Assembly: GCA_007118805.1 (NCBI GenBank)
Contig: SKQW01000152.1
Coordinates: 1 to 39,861, forward strand
Source: Rhodobiaceae bacterium
Lineage (GTDB): Bacteria; Pseudomonadota; Alphaproteobacteria; Rhizobiales; Tepidamorphaceae
Direction of reading: 5' to 3'
Length of the DNA stretch: 39,861 bases
Below are positions 8,906 through 19,668 of this stretch, piece after piece. The first letter of the stretch is position 1, and every line of letters starts with the position of its first letter. Below the pieces are notes generated by a model. It did no database searches and had not been told where the DNA came from. It was given only the letters and a program-made list of their open reading frames with translations. A program made the position numbers and the translations under genes.

Positions 8906-9700
8906 TCAGTTTGTCAGACGGCACCCAGCGCCGGTCAATTCCTCGTACACAGGTGCCGGCACGGCATCGCGATAGCCCGCCTCCGCGAGGAAGCACAGGA
9001 TCTTCCGGGCTGAGACCACATTGGTCTCGCCGGCCACCGGCAATGTGATGGTGCGCTCCGCCTCGCCGGGGACTGTGACCTTGACGCTCCGGTGGCTCCG
9101 CACGATCCCCACCAGCGCGCCGCTGTCGCGGTCATAGACGCCGCCGCCGCTCATGCCGTGACTTACAGTGGCATCAATCAGGGCGACCGGCCCCTCCAGC
9201 GGGAACCCGCCATCATCTTCGCCCGTGACGTGATCGATCTGGCTGACCATCCCGCTGACGACCGTAGCCCGCCCTCCCCAGGGGAATGAGGCGACGAAGA
9301 TGGGGTCCCCCAGCATCGCCCGTGAGGCGAACGTGATCGAGTTGGCCTCGAAGGCTTCGACCTCGAGAATCGCCAGATCGGCATCAGCGTCGACCGCGAT
9401 CAGCCGTGCCGGCTTAGCCGTCCTGCCAAGCGGCGTCAGGGCGTGAATCTCCTGCTCCTCGACGGGAGTCAGAACATGGGCGGCGGTCACCAGCAGCGAC
9501 CGCCCTTCCCCGTTCGATACCACCACCGAGGAACCGGCTCGCCGGGTTCCGCCCTCGCGAATCACGACGACCTGCGCAGTGGACGCCAGCATTTCGCGCA
9601 TCACCCCGCCAGGCGAATCCGCCGCGGTCGGCATCGGTTGAAGCGCGGTCGCAAGCACGGCCGCGCCCAGCAGCGCGAGCAAAAAAGGTCCGAATCTCAT
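8906..9700 (-). CDS. Trypsin-like serine protease, exported
   Basis: Signal peptide, VTAAHVL (His), DADLAILEV (Asp), HGMSGGGVYD (Ser). Confidence 0.8.
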   Translation of the reverse strand: MRFGPFLLALLGAAVLATALQPMPTAADSPGGVMREMLASTAQVVVIREGGTRRAGSSVVVSNGEGRSLLVTAAHVLTPVEEQEIHALTPLGRTAKPARLIAVDADADLAILEVEAFEANSITFASRAMLGDPIFVASFPWGGRATVVSGMVSQIDHVTGEDDGGFPLEGPVALIDATVSHGMSGGGVYDRDSGALVGIVRSHRSVKVTVPGEAERTITLPVAGETNVVSARKILCFLAEAGYRDAVPAPVYEELTGAGCRLTN

Positions 9701-9842
9701 GATCCCCCCCGATCACCCCATAGGCATTCTCGCCCCAACCATTGAATCGAAATTCAATGAGACTTTGCAGGCAGTTAAACTCCCCACTGCAATGTATCCG
9801 CAAGCCCGCAAGAGGCAAACGAATCGCTGCCAGGCACGAGTC

Positions 9843-10475
9843 TCAACGCTTGCGGGACATGCTGTCCAGGCGCTGCTGCATATCCTCAAGCTGCTTCTTC
9901 AGGGCATCGATCTCGGAGTCGGAGGGCTCCGCGGCGTCCGGTCGCGCCGGCTCGGCCCTGTCCGATCCCGCTTCGCTTGAGTCCCCGGCGCCGGTGCGTT
10001 CGGGGCTCGACGGCGCGCCCTCGTTGTTGGCGAAGGGCGTGAACATGCGAAATGCCTGCTCGAACATCGCCACATTGCGCCGGGTCTGCTCCTCGAGCGC
10101 CCCGAAAGCCGTCGTGCCGAACGCTTTCGTCATCTGCTCGCGAAGCTTTTCCTGCTCGTTGGTCAGCGAGCGCATCGACATATCGAGGTAGCTCGGCACT
10201 AGGGACTGCATGGAGTCGCCGTAGAACCGGATGAGCTGCCGGAGAAAGTTGACGGGCAGCAGGTTGGGCCCGCGGCTTTCCTGCTCGAAGATGATCTGAG
10301 TCAGCACCGATCGCGTGATGTCATCGCCGGTCTTGGCATCGACAACCGTGAAATCCTCCCCCGCCTTGACCATTTCCCCCAGGTCGTCGAGCGTGACATA
10401 AGTGCTGGTGCCGGTATTGTAGAGCCGCCTGTTGGCGTATTTCTTGATGACCGTCGGCTCGGTTTCGCCTGCCAT
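9843..10475 (-). CDS. phaR: Polyhydroxyalkanoate synthesis repressor
   Basis: VIKKYANRRLYNTGTSTYVTLDDLGEMVKAGEDFTVVDAKTGDDITRSVLTQIIFEQE, characteristic PHB accumulation regulator N-terminal domain. Confidence 0.93.
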   Translation of the reverse strand: MAGETEPTVIKKYANRRLYNTGTSTYVTLDDLGEMVKAGEDFTVVDAKTGDDITRSVLTQIIFEQESRGPNLLPVNFLRQLIRFYGDSMQSLVPSYLDMSMRSLTNEQEKLREQMTKAFGTTAFGALEEQTRRNVAMFEQAFRMFTPFANNEGAPSSPERTGAGDSSEAGSDRAEPARPDAAEPSDSEIDALKKQLEDMQQRLDSMSRKR

Positions 10476-10562
10476 ACGCTGCCTCGATCACGCCGTGTTG
10501 CCCCGAACATCCGCTTTGCTTCGCTGACCGGGAGACACACGATAGGGAATTTGTGCCGGTCG

Positions 10563-10654
10563 GGCCACCGATTTCGTTCACAGGTGGCCGAGCGGCGATC
10601 TTGGCGCATGATGCACCGCGGCATCATTTGACTCCATTGGTTGCGTTGCCGCAA
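10563..10654. promoter_or_regulatory. phaR-phaA intergenic region with several inverted repeats (candidate operators)
   Basis: GGCCACC/GGTGGCC (10563-10589), ATGATGC-ACCGCG-GCATCAT (10608-10627), TTGCG-TTGC-CGCAA (10641-10654) between divergent phaR and phaA. Confidence 0.45.
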
Positions 10655-10734
10655 ACAGGTAGGCACGTAGATCAGATAATCCGATCCAGGCGCCAGCCGC
10701 CGGGTGGCGCCGATCCATCCGCCAGGAGAACTCC

Positions 10735-11913
10735 ATGAGTCAGGACTCTGTTGTCATCGTCAGCGCCGCACGAACCCCGGTAGGGGCCTTCAACGGATCG
10801 CTCTCCACCGTGCCGGCAGCCCATCTCGGTACCGTAGCCATCGACGCCGCGCTGCAGCGCAGCCAGGTTGCGCCGGACGAGGTCGGGGAAGTCATTCTCG
10901 GTCAGATCCTGACCGCCGGCCAGGGCCAGAATCCGGCGCGCCAGGCCGCGATCGGTGCCGGGATCCCCGTCGAGACCCCCGCATGGGGCATGAATCAGCT
11001 TTGCGGATCGGGGCTGCGCGCCGTCGCGCTGGGCGCGCAGCAGGTCGCCGACGGCTCGGCGGCGATTGTCGTGGCCGGCGGTCAGGAGTCTATGAGCCAG
11101 GCGCCGCATTGCGCCTATCTCAGGAGCGGCCAGAAGATGGGCGACCTGAACTTCGTCGACACCATGATCAAGGATGGCCTCTGGGACGCCTTCCACGGCT
11201 ATCACATGGGCAATACCGCCGAGAATGTCGCCAAGCAGTGGCAGATCACCCGCGAGCAGCAGGACGCCTTTGCCGTCGCCTCTCAGAACAAAGCCGAAGC
11301 GGCAAGGCGGGAGGGACGGTTCAAGGACGAGATCGCCCCGGTCACGATCAAGACCCGCAAGGGCGAGACGGTCGTTACGGAGGACGAGTATATCCGCGAG
11401 GGCGTCACGCTGGAGGCGATCTCGGGCCTGCGGCCGGCCTTCGAGAAGGACGGCACGGTGACGGCGGGCAATGCCAGCGGCATCAATGACGGGGCCGCCG
11501 CCATGGTCCTGATGAGTGAAGGCGAGGCAAGCCGGCGCGGCCTTGAACCAATGGCGCGTATCGTCTCCTGGGCAAGCGTTGGCGTCGATCCCCAGATCAT
11601 GGGCTCAGGCCCGATCCCGGCCTCCCGCAAGGCGCTGGAGAAGGCGGGCTGGCGGCTCGACGACATAGAGCTTGTCGAGGCCAACGAGGCCTTTGCGGCC
11701 CAGGCTTGCGCGGTGAACAAGGATCTCGGCCTCGACACCGAGATCGTCAACGTCAATGGTGGCGCCATCGCCATCGGCCATCCGATCGGCGCGTCCGGCG
11801 CCCGCGTGCTCAACACGCTGCTATTTGAAATGAAGCGGCGCGGCGTGCGCAAAGGCCTCGCCACGCTGTGCATCGGCGGCGGCATGGGAATCGCCATGTG
11901 CGTCGAACGCTGA
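10735..11913 (+). CDS. phaA: Acetyl-CoA acetyltransferase (beta-ketothiolase)
   Basis: Thiolase motifs [48 protein letters not shown]. Confidence 0.95.
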   Translation: MSQDSVVIVSAARTPVGAFNGSLSTVPAAHLGTVAIDAALQRSQVAPDEVGEVILGQILTAGQGQNPARQAAIGAGIPVETPAWGMNQLCGSGLRAVALGAQQVADGSAAIVVAGGQESMSQAPHCAYLRSGQKMGDLNFVDTMIKDGLWDAFHGYHMGNTAENVAKQWQITREQQDAFAVASQNKAEAARREGRFKDEIAPVTIKTRKGETVVTEDEYIREGVTLEAISGLRPAFEKDGTVTAGNASGINDGAAAMVLMSEGEASRRGLEPMARIVSWASVGVDPQIMGSGPIPASRKALEKAGWRLDDIELVEANEAFAAQACAVNKDLGLDTEIVNVNGGAIAIGHPIGASGARVLNTLLFEMKRRGVRKGLATLCIGGGMGIAMCVER

Positions 11914-11947
11914 CCCAAGCCCACGGCCCAACGGGGAGACACGAAAC

Positions 11948-12673
11948 ATGGCACGAGTTGCACTGGTTACAGGCGGCACCCGCGGCATTGGCGGGGCGAT
12001 ATCCCAGGCACTTCTAGCGACGGGCTACCGGGTCGCCGCCAACTACGCCGGCAATGACGAGGCGGCGGAAGCCTTCAAGGCGCAGACCGGCATTCCCGTC
12101 TATAAGTGGGACGTATCCGACCCCGCTGCCTGTGAAACCGGGATCAGACAGGTCGAGGCCGATCTCGGGCCGGTCGACATACTGGTCAACAATGCCGGGA
12201 TCACCCGCGACACCATGTTTCACAAGATGAGCTTCGAGCAGTGGAAGGCTGTCATCGACACCAATCTCGGCTCGCTGTTCAACATGTGCCGGCCGGTGAT
12301 CGAGGGCATGCGCGAGCGCGGCTTCGGCCGGATCGTCAACATCTCCTCGATCAACGGCCAGAAGGGGCAGATGGGCCAGTCGAACTATTCCGCCGCCAAG
12401 GCCGGCGAACTGGGCTTCACCAAGGCCCTCGCCCAGGAAAATGCGCGCAAGGGCATCACCGTGAACGCCGTCTGCCCGGGCTATATCGGCACCGAAATGG
12501 TCAGAGCGGTGCCGCAGGAGGTGCTCGACAAGAACATCATTCCGCAGATCCCCGTCGGCCGGCTCGGCGAGCCGGAGGAAATCGCGCGCTGCGTGGTGTT
12601 CCTGGCTTCCGAGGATTCAAGCTTCATCACCGGCGCCACCCTGTCGGCCAATGGCGGTCAATACATGACTTGA
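11948..12673 (+). CDS. phaB: Acetoacetyl-CoA reductase
   Basis: SDR fold, TGGTRGIGGAIS, SNYSAAKAGELGFTKALAQE; follows phaA. Confidence 0.95.
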   Translation: MARVALVTGGTRGIGGAISQALLATGYRVAANYAGNDEAAEAFKAQTGIPVYKWDVSDPAACETGIRQVEADLGPVDILVNNAGITRDTMFHKMSFEQWKAVIDTNLGSLFNMCRPVIEGMRERGFGRIVNISSINGQKGQMGQSNYSAAKAGELGFTKALAQENARKGITVNAVCPGYIGTEMVRAVPQEVLDKNIIPQIPVGRLGEPEEIARCVVFLASEDSSFITGATLSANGGQYMT

Positions 12674-12685
12674 CGGACCGGCCCA

Positions 12686-13972
12686 TTACAGCCGGTCGCG
12701 CAGAGCGTACCAGGTCATGGCCGCGGCAAGTGTCGGCGCGCGAAGCCAGCGCCCGCCCGGAAAGGCAGGGCACGGAAACTGGGCAAACGCATCGAGCCGG
12801 GCGGGATTGCCGTTGATCGCTTCGGCCAGAACCCGACCCGCGAAAGGCGCCGTGCCCACCCCATGGCCGGAATAGCCGCAGGCCGCGTAGACGCCGGACG
12901 CCAGCTTGCGGATGTAAGGCAGGCGGTGGCGCGTGATCGCCAGGGTGCCGCCCCAGGCATAGTCGATCCGGGCATCGGCGAGTTGGGGATAGATCGTCAG
13001 CATGTGGCGCCGCACGAAGGCCTTCACATCCCGCGGATCGCGGCGCGAGAAGGTTTCGCCGCCCCCGAACAGGAGGCGCCCGTCCGGCGTCGGCCGCCAG
13101 TAATGAACGACGAATCGGGAATCCGAGGCTGCCTCCCCGGCGGCTAGAAGCCCGCCCGTCCGCCCCGCGCCGATCGGCTCGGTGGTCAGGACGTAATTGT
13201 TGATCGGCATCACCCGCGCCTCGACGTCCGGCATCAAGCCATCGAGATAGCCGTTGCCGGCGAGGACGACGGTCTCGGCCCGCACCCGGCCCTTTCGCGT
13301 CACCAGCGCCGGATGCCCGTCGTCGCCCAGCGCGACCACGGGGCTCGCTTCGTGGAGCCGCGCGCCGGCAGCGGCCGCCGCGCGCGCCATGCCGAGCGCC
13401 AGCTTGAGCGGATGGAGATGGCCCGCGCCCCGGTCGCGCCAGCCGCCATGATAGGCGTCGGTGCCGAGCGCGGCCTCGACCGCATCCCGGTCGAGAGTCT
13501 CGACATGCGGATAGTCGTAGCGCACCCGGAGCTTGTCGACATAGGCGGCCTCCTCGGCGAGGAACCGCTGCTTGTGGACGGCATGGATCAGGCCCGCGCG
13601 ATAGTCACAGGCGATCTCGTGCCGCTTGATGATGTCGTGGAGCGCGGTTTTGGCCTCCTCGGCCAGCGTCCATAGTCGCTTGGCCTCGTCGAGGCCGAAG
13701 CGCGCTTCCAGCCAGTCGACATCCCGGCGCTGGCCGGAATGGAGCTGGCCCCCGTTGCGCCCCGACGCGCCCCAGCCGACCCGCTCGGCTTCGAGAAGCA
13801 CCACGTCGCGGCCGGCCTCGGCGAGATAGAGGGCCGCGGACAGGCCGGTGAACCCGCCGCCGAGAATCGCGACATCCGCCGTGGTGTCGCCGTCGAGCGC
13901 AGCAAAGCGCGGCGGGGGATCGACCGTCGCCGCATACCAGGAGGTGGCGGGATATGAGCTGGTGTCTGTCAT
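12686..13972 (-). CDS. puuB: FAD-dependent oxidoreductase, gamma-glutamylputrescine oxidase-like
   Basis: DVAILGGGFTGLSAALYLAEAGRDVVLLEAERVGWGASGRNGGQLHSGQR; adjacent to a glutamine-synthetase-like gene. Confidence 0.8.
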   Translation of the reverse strand: MTDTSSYPATSWYAATVDPPPRFAALDGDTTADVAILGGGFTGLSAALYLAEAGRDVVLLEAERVGWGASGRNGGQLHSGQRRDVDWLEARFGLDEAKRLWTLAEEAKTALHDIIKRHEIACDYRAGLIHAVHKQRFLAEEAAYVDKLRVRYDYPHVETLDRDAVEAALGTDAYHGGWRDRGAGHLHPLKLALGMARAAAAAGARLHEASPVVALGDDGHPALVTRKGRVRAETVVLAGNGYLDGLMPDVEARVMPINNYVLTTEPIGAGRTGGLLAAGEAASDSRFVVHYWRPTPDGRLLFGGGETFSRRDPRDVKAFVRRHMLTIYPQLADARIDYAWGGTLAITRHRLPYIRKLASGVYAACGYSGHGVGTAPFAGRVLAEAINGNPARLDAFAQFPCPAFPGGRWLRAPTLAAAMTWYALRDRL

Positions 13973-14025
13973 CGCCGCGCCATTCGCAAGAAGGGTCGGC
14001 CATCCGCCGGCGCCCCGGCGATCGG

Positions 14026-15423
14026 CTAAACGTTCAACAGAAGGTATTCGCGCTCCCAGGGGCTGATCACCCGCATGAAGGTCTCGAATTCCTCCTGCTT
14101 GATCGCCGCATAGACCTTCATGTAGCCCTCGTCGAACACCTCCGACAGGGAGTCGCAGTCCTCGAACAGGGCGACCGCCTCGAGCAGCCCGCGCGGCAGA
14201 TCATAGGGCAGATGGCGCGCCGACCCCTTGATGGGATCGGTGGGAGAGAGGTCCTCTTCGATCCCCAGCCAGCCGCAGGCCAGCGTCGCCGCGATCGCCA
14301 GATACGAGTTGGCATCGGATGAGGGAACACGATTCTCGATCCGGCGCGCCTCGGGGCTGGACGGCGGGATGCGCACGCCCACCGTGCGATTGTCGTAACC
14401 CCACTGGATGTTGATGGGCGCGGCGGTGAAACGCGCCAGCCGTCGATACGAGTTCACATAGGGCGCGAGCATGCACATCACGGCCGGCAGATACTCCTGG
14501 AGGCCCGCGATGAAGGCGAAGAATTCCGGGCTCGGGCTGCCGTCCTCGCGGGAGAACACGTTGCGCCCGGTCTCGCGGTCGAGGATCGAGGTATGGATAT
14601 GCATGGCACTGCCCGGCTCGGTGGCGATCGGCTTAGCCATGAAGGTGGCGTACATATCGTGCTTGTGGGCCGCCTCGCGGATCGTGCGCTTGAACAGGAA
14701 GACCTGATCGGCAAGCTCGAGAGGCGCGCCGTGGCGCAGATTGATCTCCATCTGCGCGGCCCCTTCCTCATGGATAAGGGTGTCGATCTCCAGGCCCTGG
14801 GCCTCCGAATAGTGGTAGATGTCGTCGAACAGGGGGTCGAACTCGTTCACCGCCGAAATGGAAAAGGACTTGCGCCCGGTCTCGGCCCGGCCCGACCGCC
14901 CGATCGGCGCTTCGAGCGGATAGTCGGGATCGGTGTTGGAACGCACGAGAAAGAATTCGATCTCCGGCGCCACGATCGGCCGCCAGCCGCGGCCCTCGAA
15001 GAGCCGCAGGATCCGGCGCAGCACGTTGCGCGGGGCCAGCTCGACCGGGCGCCCGTCGCGATGAAAGGCGTCGTGAATGACCTGCGCGGTCGGGTCGTTC
15101 TCCCACGGCACCGCACACAGGGTCGAGAAATCGGGGTGAAAGACGAGGTCGCCATCGGCGGGGTCGATGTTGGTCAATCCGGACACATCCGGATAGTCGC
15201 CGGAAATCGTCTGGTAGAAGATCGATTCGGGCAGGTTCATCACCCGGCCAGTGAAGAACTTGGAGGCCGGCATCAGCTTGCCGCGCGGGACACCCGCAAC
15301 GTCCGGCACGATGCACTCGATCTCCTCGATCCGGCGCGCCGCCATCCAGGCCTGGGCCTCCTCGAAGGAGGCAACGCCTCGGTTCGCTTCGATCGATTCG
15401 TCGCGAATCTTTTCCAGTGACAT
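14026..15423 (-). CDS. puuA: Glutamine synthetase family protein, gamma-glutamylputrescine synthetase-like
   Basis: GS catalytic domain (APEIEFFL, GAAQMEINLRHG, GSAMHIHTS, NRTVGVRIPPSS); start MSLEKIRDES at 15423. Confidence 0.85.
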   Translation of the reverse strand: MSLEKIRDESIEANRGVASFEEAQAWMAARRIEEIECIVPDVAGVPRGKLMPASKFFTGRVMNLPESIFYQTISGDYPDVSGLTNIDPADGDLVFHPDFSTLCAVPWENDPTAQVIHDAFHRDGRPVELAPRNVLRRILRLFEGRGWRPIVAPEIEFFLVRSNTDPDYPLEAPIGRSGRAETGRKSFSISAVNEFDPLFDDIYHYSEAQGLEIDTLIHEEGAAQMEINLRHGAPLELADQVFLFKRTIREAAHKHDMYATFMAKPIATEPGSAMHIHTSILDRETGRNVFSREDGSPSPEFFAFIAGLQEYLPAVMCMLAPYVNSYRRLARFTAAPINIQWGYDNRTVGVRIPPSSPEARRIENRVPSSDANSYLAIAATLACGWLGIEEDLSPTDPIKGSARHLPYDLPRGLLEAVALFEDCDSLSEVFDEGYMKVYAAIKQEEFETFMRVISPWEREYLLLNV

Positions 15424-15686
15424 GTATCTCCGTTCCGCCGCCAGTGCGGCGTCATGTTGTGCGGCCTCGGCGATTCCGCGAGCCGCGGCGCGGTTCTCTG
15501 TCAGGCGCGGCGTGGAATATATCCGAGGCGCCGGCAATTTCCCAACGCTGTGTTTCGATGCGGTCCGGTGTATTTCGATCGCTGGGACGGCACCGGATTG
15601 ATGCGCCCGAGCGCGGCCCTATGATTTGCCGATGAGAGCACGAACCGGCGCTACGCGAAGGGCCGACTCAAGCCAGGAGGAAGACA

Positions 15687-16025
15687 ATGAGCGTTGAGGA
15701 TATCGCGCAGAAATCCTGTACGCCGTGCCGGGGCGGCGAGCCGCCCATGACGCGCGAAGAGGCCACCGAGCACCTTGAGCGGACGCCGGAATGGTCGCTC
15801 GGCGCGGAAGGCGGGACTATCTCGCGCACCTTCCGGTTCAAGAACTTCAAGAGCGCGTTCGACTTCGTCGCCAAGGTGGCCGATATCGCCGAAGCCGAGG
15901 GCCATCACCCCGACATCACCTTCGGCTGGGGCTACGCCACGATCGCGCTGCAGACCCACAAGATCAAGGGCCTGCACGAGAACGACTTCATCATGGCGGC
16001 CAAGATCGACCGCCTGGAGGCGTGA
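15687..16025 (+). CDS. phhB: 4a-hydroxytetrahydrobiopterin dehydratase (pterin-4a-carbinolamine dehydratase)
   Basis: AEAEGHHPDITFGWGYATIALQTHKIKGLHENDFIMAAKID. Confidence 0.93.
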   Translation: MSVEDIAQKSCTPCRGGEPPMTREEATEHLERTPEWSLGAEGGTISRTFRFKNFKSAFDFVAKVADIAEAEGHHPDITFGWGYATIALQTHKIKGLHENDFIMAAKIDRLEA

Positions 16026-16173
16026 ACCGACGACGGCGGGCCCGGCACCGACCGCCGCCCTGCCGGCACCCATCGCCTGAGGCCACCATCGCCGCGGGCG
16101 CAAGCCCTGATTTGTGCCCCGGCCGTGCTCTGTGGCAGTAGAGGAGGCCATCGCGCCACCAACCCGGAGAGAC

Positions 16174-18138
16174 ATGATGTCCGACAAACCGCTGTGGGCC
16201 CCCTCCCGCGAGGCGATAAGCCAGAGCGCGATGTCGAAATTCATGGAGTTCCTGGTCGAGACGGACAATGCCGAACTCGAGGGCTATGAGGATCTGGAGC
16301 AGTATGCGCTGGCCGCCCCCGAGCGCTTCTGGGCCGCGCTGTGGGATTTCTGCGACGTCATCGGCGACAAGGGCGGGCGGCTGATCGACAATGCCGGCGC
16401 CATGCCCGGCGCCCGGTTCTTTCCCGACGCCAGGCTCAACTTCGCGGAGAACCTGCTGCGCGGTGACGGCGCCGGGGACGCCATCGTTTTCCGGGGCGAG
16501 GACAAGGTCGCCCGCCGGATGAGCTGGGACGAGCTTGTCGCGCTCACCTCGCGGCTCGAACAGGTCTGCGAGGCGGCCGGGGTGACGGCCGGCGAGCGCG
16601 TCGCCGCGATGCTGCCCAACATGCCGGAATCCATCGCGGCGATGCTGGCCACCGCCTCGCTCGGCGGCATCTTCTCCTCCTGCTCGCCGGATTTCGGGGT
16701 TCGCGGCGTGCTCGACCGCTTCGGGCAGATCGAACCGAAGGTCCTCATCGCCTGCGACGGCTACTGGTATAACGGCAAGCGCATCGAGATCGCCGACAAG
16801 CTGGCCGAGATCGTCGCAGAGCTGCCGAGCGTAGAGGCGGTCATCATCGTGCCCTATCTCGGCATCGCGGACGACGTCGCCACCGGGCTCCCCCGCGCCG
16901 GGGCATCGCTCGACGACGCGATCGCCTCCTTTAAGCCGCGGGCGCTCAGCTTCACGCCGCGCGGCTTCAACGACCCGCTCTACATCCTGTTTTCCAGCGG
17001 CACCACCGGGGTCCCCAAATGCATCGTCCACTCGGTCGGCGGCACGCTCATGAAGCATCTCCAGGAGCAGCGGCTGCACTCCGACATCAGGGCCGGCGAC
17101 CGGGTGTTCTACTTTACCACCATGGGCTGGATGATGTGGAACTGGGTGGCCAGCGCCCTGTCCTGCCGCGCGACGCTCCTGCTCTATGACGGCTCGCCCT
17201 TCCATCCCGACGGCAATGCGCTGTTCGACTACGCCCAGGCCGAGGGTATGACGCTGTTCGGGGCCTCGGCGAAATATATCGACGCGGTGCGCAACGCCGG
17301 CCTGCGCCCGCGCGACAGCCATGATCTGTCGAGCGTACGCCTGATCGCCTCGACGGGCTCGCCGCTGGCCCCGGAGAGCTTCGATTTCGTCTATGACGCG
17401 ATCAAGCCGGACGTGCATCTCGCCTCGATTTCCGGCGGCACCGACATTATCGGCTGCTTCGTCCTGGGCAATCCGATGAAGCCGGTCTGGCGCGGCGAGA
17501 TCCAGGGCACGGCGCTCGGCTTGGCGGTCGATGTGTGGAGCGATGACGGCGCGCCCTGCCCACCCGGCGTCAAGGGCGAACTGGTCTGCACCCGTCCATT
17601 CCCCTCGATGCCGGTCATGTTCTGGAACGACCCCGAGGATGCCAAATACCGCGCCGCCTATTTCGAGCGGTTCCCCGGCGTGTGGTGCCACGGGGATTTC
17701 GCCGAGTGGACCGAGCATGGCGGGATGATCATCCACGGCCGCTCCGACGCCACGCTCAATCCCGGCGGAGTGCGCATCGGCACAGCCGAGATCTATGCCC
17801 AGGTCGAGAAGCTGCCCGAGATCGCCGAGGCGTTGGCCATCGGCCAGGACTGGCAAGGCGATGTGCGCATCGTGCTGTTCGTGCGACTCGCCGAGGGCGC
17901 CGTGCTCGATGACGGCCTGACCCAGCGGATCAAGCAGGAAATCCGCCACGGCGCGAGCCCGCGCCATGTGCCGGCGCGCGTCGTCGCGGTGGCCGACATC
18001 CCCCGCACCAAATCGGGCAAGATCACCGAGCTCGCGGTGCGCGACGTGGTCCATGGCCGGGAGGTCAAGAACATCGAGGCGCTGGCCAACCCCGAGGCGC
18101 TGGAGCTTTACCGGGATCTTGCCGAGCTGAGGGCCTGA
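16174..18138 (+). CDS. Acetoacetate--CoA ligase
   Basis: AMP-binding motif [63 protein letters not shown]. Confidence 0.93.
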   Translation: MMSDKPLWAPSREAISQSAMSKFMEFLVETDNAELEGYEDLEQYALAAPERFWAALWDFCDVIGDKGGRLIDNAGAMPGARFFPDARLNFAENLLRGDGAGDAIVFRGEDKVARRMSWDELVALTSRLEQVCEAAGVTAGERVAAMLPNMPESIAAMLATASLGGIFSSCSPDFGVRGVLDRFGQIEPKVLIACDGYWYNGKRIEIADKLAEIVAELPSVEAVIIVPYLGIADDVATGLPRAGASLDDAIASFKPRALSFTPRGFNDPLYILFSSGTTGVPKCIVHSVGGTLMKHLQEQRLHSDIRAGDRVFYFTTMGWMMWNWVASALSCRATLLLYDGSPFHPDGNALFDYAQAEGMTLFGASAKYIDAVRNAGLRPRDSHDLSSVRLIASTGSPLAPESFDFVYDAIKPDVHLASISGGTDIIGCFVLGNPMKPVWRGEIQGTALGLAVDVWSDDGAPCPPGVKGELVCTRPFPSMPVMFWNDPEDAKYRAAYFERFPGVWCHGDFAEWTEHGGMIIHGRSDATLNPGGVRIGTAEIYAQVEKLPEIAEALAIGQDWQGDVRIVLFVRLAEGAVLDDGLTQRIKQEIRHGASPRHVPARVVAVADIPRTKSGKITELAVRDVVHGREVKNIEALANPEALELYRDLAELRA

Positions 18139-18172
18139 GCTTGGCCGCCCCCTCGCGCTGGGTAACGGCGGC

Positions 18173-19579
18173 ATGACCGGGTCAGAAACGCAGCGGGCCA
18201 ACGCGGCCGATCCACCCCCCTTGCCCACCCTCGGCGAAGCGACCCGCGTATGGGCGCGCATCGCGCTTCTCAGCTTTGGCGGGCCGGCCGGCCAGATCGC
18301 CGTCATGCATCGCATCCTGGTCGAGGAGAAGCGCTGGATCGGCGAGAACCGGTTTCTGCACGTGCTCAATTTCTGCATGCTTCTGCCCGGCCCCGAAGCC
18401 ACCCAGATGTGCATCTATATCGGCTGGCTTCTCCACCGCACTCTGGGCGGCATCATCGCGGGCGTGCTGTTCGTGCTGCCCGGCATCGTCGCGCTTATGG
18501 CGCTGAGCTGGGTCTACGCGATCTACGGCAATGTCGGCTTCGTGGAGGCGCTGTTCTTCGGGCTCAAGGCTGCCGTCTTCGCCATCGTCGTGCAGGCGGT
18601 CTTCCGCATTGGCGGTCGGGCCCTGAGAAATGCCGCCATGGTGGCGGTGGCCGCCGCCTCCTTCGTTGCGATCTTCGTCTTCGACATCCCCTTCCCGCTG
18701 ATCATCGCGGCGGCGGCCCTCATCGGCTTTGTCGGCGCGCGCGCCGGCTGGGCGGCGTTCCAGCCCGGCAACGGCCATGGCGAGGTCGGCAGCGCGCGCG
18801 TCTCGGATGCCGACAGTGCCCTCGGCGAGACGGTGCCCGACCATGCCAGGCCCGCCCGCGCCCATACCCTACGCATGGCCGCGATCACGCTCGGCCTGTG
18901 GCTCGGCCCGACCGCGATCCTGCTCGGCGTGCTCGGGCTCGGCCATGTCTTCACCGACATTGCGCTGTTCTTCTCGGCCATGGCCGTGGTCACCTTCGGC
19001 GGCGCCTATGCGGTGCTTGCCTGGGTGGCTCAGGAAGCGGTCGGCACCTTCGGCTGGCTGGCGCCCGGCGAAATGCTGGACGGGCTCGGCATGGCCGAGA
19101 CCACCCCCGGCCCGCTCATCATGGTCACCCAGTTCGTCGGCTTCATGGGGGCGTTCCGCGATCCCGGCGATCTCGCGCCGCTGGTGGCGGGCACCCTCGG
19201 CGGCCTGCTCACCACCTGGGTCACCTTTGCACCGTGCTTCCTGTGGATCTTTCTCGGCGCCCCCCATGTCGAGCGGCTCAGGGAAAACAGGGCGCTGTCG
19301 GCCGCCCTCGCGGCCATCACGGCCGCCGTGGTGGGCGTCGTCCTCAATCTGGCGATGTGGTTTGGGCTCCATGTCCTGTTCAAGGAGGTGGAGACCTTCA
19401 CCGGGCTCGGCATGCGGCTCGACGTGCCCGTGGCCGCCACGCTCGATCCGGCGGCAGCGGCGCTCACCGTGTTCGCGCTCATCGCCGTCTTCCGACTGCG
19501 CCTAGGAATCGTCTCCGTCCTGGGGGGCAGCGCGGCGATCGGCGTCGCTCTGTACGGCGTCGGCGCAATTGGCGGATGA
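18173..19579 (+). CDS. chrA: Chromate transporter family protein (two-domain ChrA)
   Basis: SFGGPAGQIAVMHRILVEEKRWI and second-half TFGGAYAVLAWVAQEAVGTFGWL, ETTPGPLIMVTQFVGFMGA. Confidence 0.92.
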   Translation: MTGSETQRANAADPPPLPTLGEATRVWARIALLSFGGPAGQIAVMHRILVEEKRWIGENRFLHVLNFCMLLPGPEATQMCIYIGWLLHRTLGGIIAGVLFVLPGIVALMALSWVYAIYGNVGFVEALFFGLKAAVFAIVVQAVFRIGGRALRNAAMVAVAAASFVAIFVFDIPFPLIIAAAALIGFVGARAGWAAFQPGNGHGEVGSARVSDADSALGETVPDHARPARAHTLRMAAITLGLWLGPTAILLGVLGLGHVFTDIALFFSAMAVVTFGGAYAVLAWVAQEAVGTFGWLAPGEMLDGLGMAETTPGPLIMVTQFVGFMGAFRDPGDLAPLVAGTLGGLLTTWVTFAPCFLWIFLGAPHVERLRENRALSAALAAITAAVVGVVLNLAMWFGLHVLFKEVETFTGLGMRLDVPVAATLDPAAAALTVFALIAVFRLRLGIVSVLGGSAAIGVALYGVGAIGG

Positions 19580-19668
19580 TGAGCCCCTGAACCTGCCGGT
19601 TATGGCCCCCATGCATCGCGAGGGATAGCGCGATCGCCGGGACGCCCCTAAGCTGAACGCCCCGCAAG

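Noticed and set aside
15991-18414. 807-aa minus-strand ORF
   Set aside because: Antisense shadow of the acetoacetyl-CoA synthetase gene; low-complexity D/R/H-rich translation typical of high-GC antisense frames
18250-19590. 446-aa plus ORF overlapping chrA
   Set aside because: Alternate frame of chrA, Arg-rich nonsense translation with no family motifs
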